A DNA stretch of 8,501 bases, from NCBI GenBank assembly GCA_035260545.1, contig DATFUZ010000114.1, forward strand, positions 1 through 8,501, written 5' to 3'. Below the pieces are notes generated by a model, which was not told where the DNA came from, ran no database searches, and saw nothing but the letters and a program-made list of their open reading frames with translations. The DNA comes from DATDDB01 sp035260545. Lineage in GTDB: Bacteria > Pseudomonadota > Gammaproteobacteria > Burkholderiales > Gallionellaceae. The position numbers were made by a program, and so were the translations under genes. Below, piece after piece: positions 6,731-8,501 of this stretch; position 1 is the first letter of the stretch, and each line of letters starts with the position of its first letter.

Positions 6731-8501
6731 ATGGTCAGAGCTTCCCTCTTTTTTGCCTTGGGTGTCTGGATGCTGCAGCAACGGGCATCCCTGCCGCCAT
6801 CGCCGGGGATGTGGCTGATCGCCGCACTGCTTGTCCTTGCCCTGCTGCTGCGCTTCGCGCCCCGCCAATATCTGCTTCGTAGCCTCCTGCTCGCCGTGCC
6901 GCTCTTCGCCGCGGGATTCTTCTACGCGGGCTATCGCGCAGAGGTGCGCATGGCCGATGCGCTGCCATCCGCCTGGGAAGGGAAGGACATCCAACTCGTC
7001 GGGGTGGTGTCGGGCTTGCCGCGCGAGCGCGTGCAGGGCGAAAGCTTTGCGTTCGACGTGGAAAAGGTGCTGACGCCTGGTGCGCACGTCCCGCAGCACA
7101 TTCTGCTTTCCACCTACGATCCCGACCCGGCTGCGCAGGTCAGTGCGGGAGAGCGCTGGCAGTTCACCGTCCGGCTGAAACGGCCTCACGGCACGTCCAA
7201 TCCTTACGGATTCGATTTCGAGGCCTGGATGCTGGAGCGCAATCTGCGCGCGGTCGGCTACGTGCGGCCGCAGGCGCATAATGTGCGGCTGGATGCGCGC
7301 GTGCATGCGCCTGGCTATCTGATTGCATCGGCGCGCGAAGAGATACGGGCGCGCTTCCGGCGGGTACTGGGCAACGCGCCCTACGCCGGCATCCTGGTCG
7401 CGCTGGCGATAGGCGACCAGGCCAGCATTCCGTCCGCGCAATGGAAGGTCTTCACGCGCACCGGCACCAGCCACCTGATGGCCATCTCCGGGTTGCACAT
7501 CGCCCTGTTGGCCACGCTTGCGTTCGCGCTGGCGTACGCGCTATGGCGGCGGGTGCCGCGGTTGGCGCTGGCCTTTCCGGCGCGCAAAGCCGCTGCGATT
7601 GCGGGCCTGCTGGCGGCACTCAGCTATGCCCTGCTGTCCGGGTTCTCCATTCCGGCGCAGCGCGCGGTGTACATGCTCGCCGCCGTTGCCGTGGCGCTGC
7701 TGCTGTCGCGCCGCATTCCGCCGGCGCAGGTGCTTGCCGGTGCCTTGCTGGTGGTGTTGCTGGCAGATCCCTGGGCGGTTGAGGCCGCGGGCTTCTGGCT
7801 GTCCTTCGGTGCGGTGGGGCTCATCCTGTTCATCGGCGCGAACCGCCTGGCCAAGGCACACTGGGCGGCCGAGTATGGCCGCGTGCAGTGGGCCATGGCG
7901 CTGGGCATGCTGCCCCCATTGCTGGTGCTGTTCCAGCAGGTCTCCGTCGTATCGCCGCTGGCCAATGCCTTTGCCATTCCGGCAGTGAGCTTCATTGTTG
8001 CACCGCTGGCGATACTGAGCGCAGCCGTTCCCCTCGATAGCCTGCTATGGCTGGCGCATGGCGCCATGTCGGCATGCATGGCCGCGCTGCAATGGCTGAG
8101 CGACTTGCCGGATGCGGTCTGGCAGCAGCATGCGCCGCCCTCCTGGTGCATTGCGCTGGGCATGGCGGGTGCGCTCTGGATGCTGTTGCCGCGCGGCTTT
8201 CCGGCGCGCTGGCTGGGCGCGCTCATGCTGTTGCCGATGTTCCTGGTGTTTCCGCCGGTGCCGGCGGAAGGCGCGCTGCACATGGTGGTGTTCGATGTCG
8301 GTCAGGGGCTGTCCGTCGCGGTGCAGACACGGCACCACGTGCTGCTCTATGACACCGGGCCGGATTATCCGGGCGACGCCGATGCCGGGAACCGCATCCT
8401 CGTGCCGTCGTTGCGGGCCCAGGGCATTGCGCGGCTGGATACGCTCGTCCTCACCCACGACGACAGTGATCACACCGGCGGGGCGCTGTCGGTGCTACAC
8501 G
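6731..8501 (+). CDS. comEC: ComEC/Rec2 DNA-uptake channel protein, 5' part (3' end off window)
   Basis: The frame is open from the ATG at 6731 to the right edge (590 whole codons, no stop). An in-frame TAA at 6701 makes this the first possible ATG. ComEC is a polytopic inner-membrane protein that passes single-stranded DNA into the cytoplasm during natural transformation. Hydrophobic helices lie near residues 1-15, 24-41 and 46-65, followed by a soluble DUF4131-like region (about 70-195). The Competence domain follows, with the hallmark HLMAISGLH at 248-256 and many further membrane segments to about 517. The C-terminal metallo-beta-lactamase-like domain begins with FDVGQGLSV (521-529), then LLYDTGP, and reaches the metal motif T-H-D-D-S-D-H-T-G-G at 575-584 (H576, D578, D580 and H581 in HxDxDH). 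Relatives are usually about 750-830 residues, so roughly a quarter is missing. The ATG has no Shine-Dalgarno sequence. Confidence 0.95.
   Translation, partial: MVRASLFFALGVWMLQQRASLPPSPGMWLIAALLVLALLLRFAPRQYLLRSLLLAVPLFAAGFFYAGYRAEVRMADALPSAWEGKDIQLVGVVSGLPRERVQGESFAFDVEKVLTPGAHVPQHILLSTYDPDPAAQVSAGERWQFTVRLKRPHGTSNPYGFDFEAWMLERNLRAVGYVRPQAHNVRLDARVHAPGYLIASAREEIRARFRRVLGNAPYAGILVALAIGDQASIPSAQWKVFTRTGTSHLMAISGLHIALLATLAFALAYALWRRVPRLALAFPARKAAAIAGLLAALSYALLSGFSIPAQRAVYMLAAVAVALLLSRRIPPAQVLAGALLVVLLADPWAVEAAGFWLSFGAVGLILFIGANRLAKAHWAAEYGRVQWAMALGMLPPLLVLFQQVSVVSPLANAFAIPAVSFIVAPLAILSAAVPLDSLLWLAHGAMSACMAALQWLSDLPDAVWQQHAPPSWCIALGMAGALWMLLPRGFPARWLGALMLLPMFLVFPPVPAEGALHMVVFDVGQGLSVAVQTRHHVLLYDTGPDYPGDADAGNRILVPSLRAQGIARLDTLVLTHDDSDHTGGALSVLH

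Noticed and set aside
6712..6735. Sigma-70 promoter for comEC around TTCGAC at 6712
   Set aside because: No TATAAT-like -10 box follows at suitable spacing, and a start there would fall inside the coding sequence.
6458..7498. Open frame of 346 codons on the - strand across the der end and comEC start
   Set aside because: It overlaps the der KH domain and the comEC N-terminus, both well supported on the + strand; the product has no recognisable features.
1..8501. Novel defence, mobile or CRISPR-like system
   Set aside because: Every large open frame with sensible composition belongs to a known housekeeping or competence family. No transposase, integrase, spaced repeats, tRNA or terminal inverted repeats were seen.

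Overview
The window is GC-rich DNA with strong G/C preference at third codon positions. All genes I can support lie on the + strand. The order rodZ - ispG - hisS - yfgM-like - bamB - der is a widely conserved proteobacterial housekeeping cluster. The long IspG (410 residues against about 370 in E. coli), the HisRS N-terminus and the N-K-A-E G4 motif in Der suggest a betaproteobacterium. This assignment rests on family knowledge and I could not check it by search; genus is not resolvable here.

Layout: 1-711 is the 3' part of rodZ (cell-shape protein; cytoplasmic N-terminal domain lies off the window). 717-1949 is ispG (4Fe-4S enzyme of the MEP isoprenoid pathway). 1950-2016 is a short leader with a purine tract and a matching pyrimidine tract. 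2017-3288 is hisS. 3309-4016 is a YfgM-like membrane-anchored TPR protein. 4013-5218 is the lipoprotein gene bamB, overlapping the previous gene by four bases. 5232-6626 is der, the double GTPase of 50S ribosome assembly. 6627-6730 is a gap holding two GC-rich inverted repeats. 6731 to the right edge is the 5' part of comEC, the DNA-uptake channel, cut by the window after 590 codons.

The tight spacing from rodZ to der (gaps of 5, 67, 20, -4 and 13 bases) suggests one transcription unit. It mixes envelope biogenesis (rodZ, yfgM, bamB), isoprenoid supply that feeds cell-wall lipid carriers (ispG), and translation (hisS, der). comEC follows after 104 bases and may be a separate or attenuated unit. 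Many betaproteobacteria, as I recall, have hfq-hflX after der, so comEC here is the main departure from the expected order.

I see no mobile element, CRISPR array, tRNA, rRNA or novel defence-like system. The most useful second looks are the hisS start and leader, the der-comEC junction, and a few start codons with no Shine-Dalgarno sequence.
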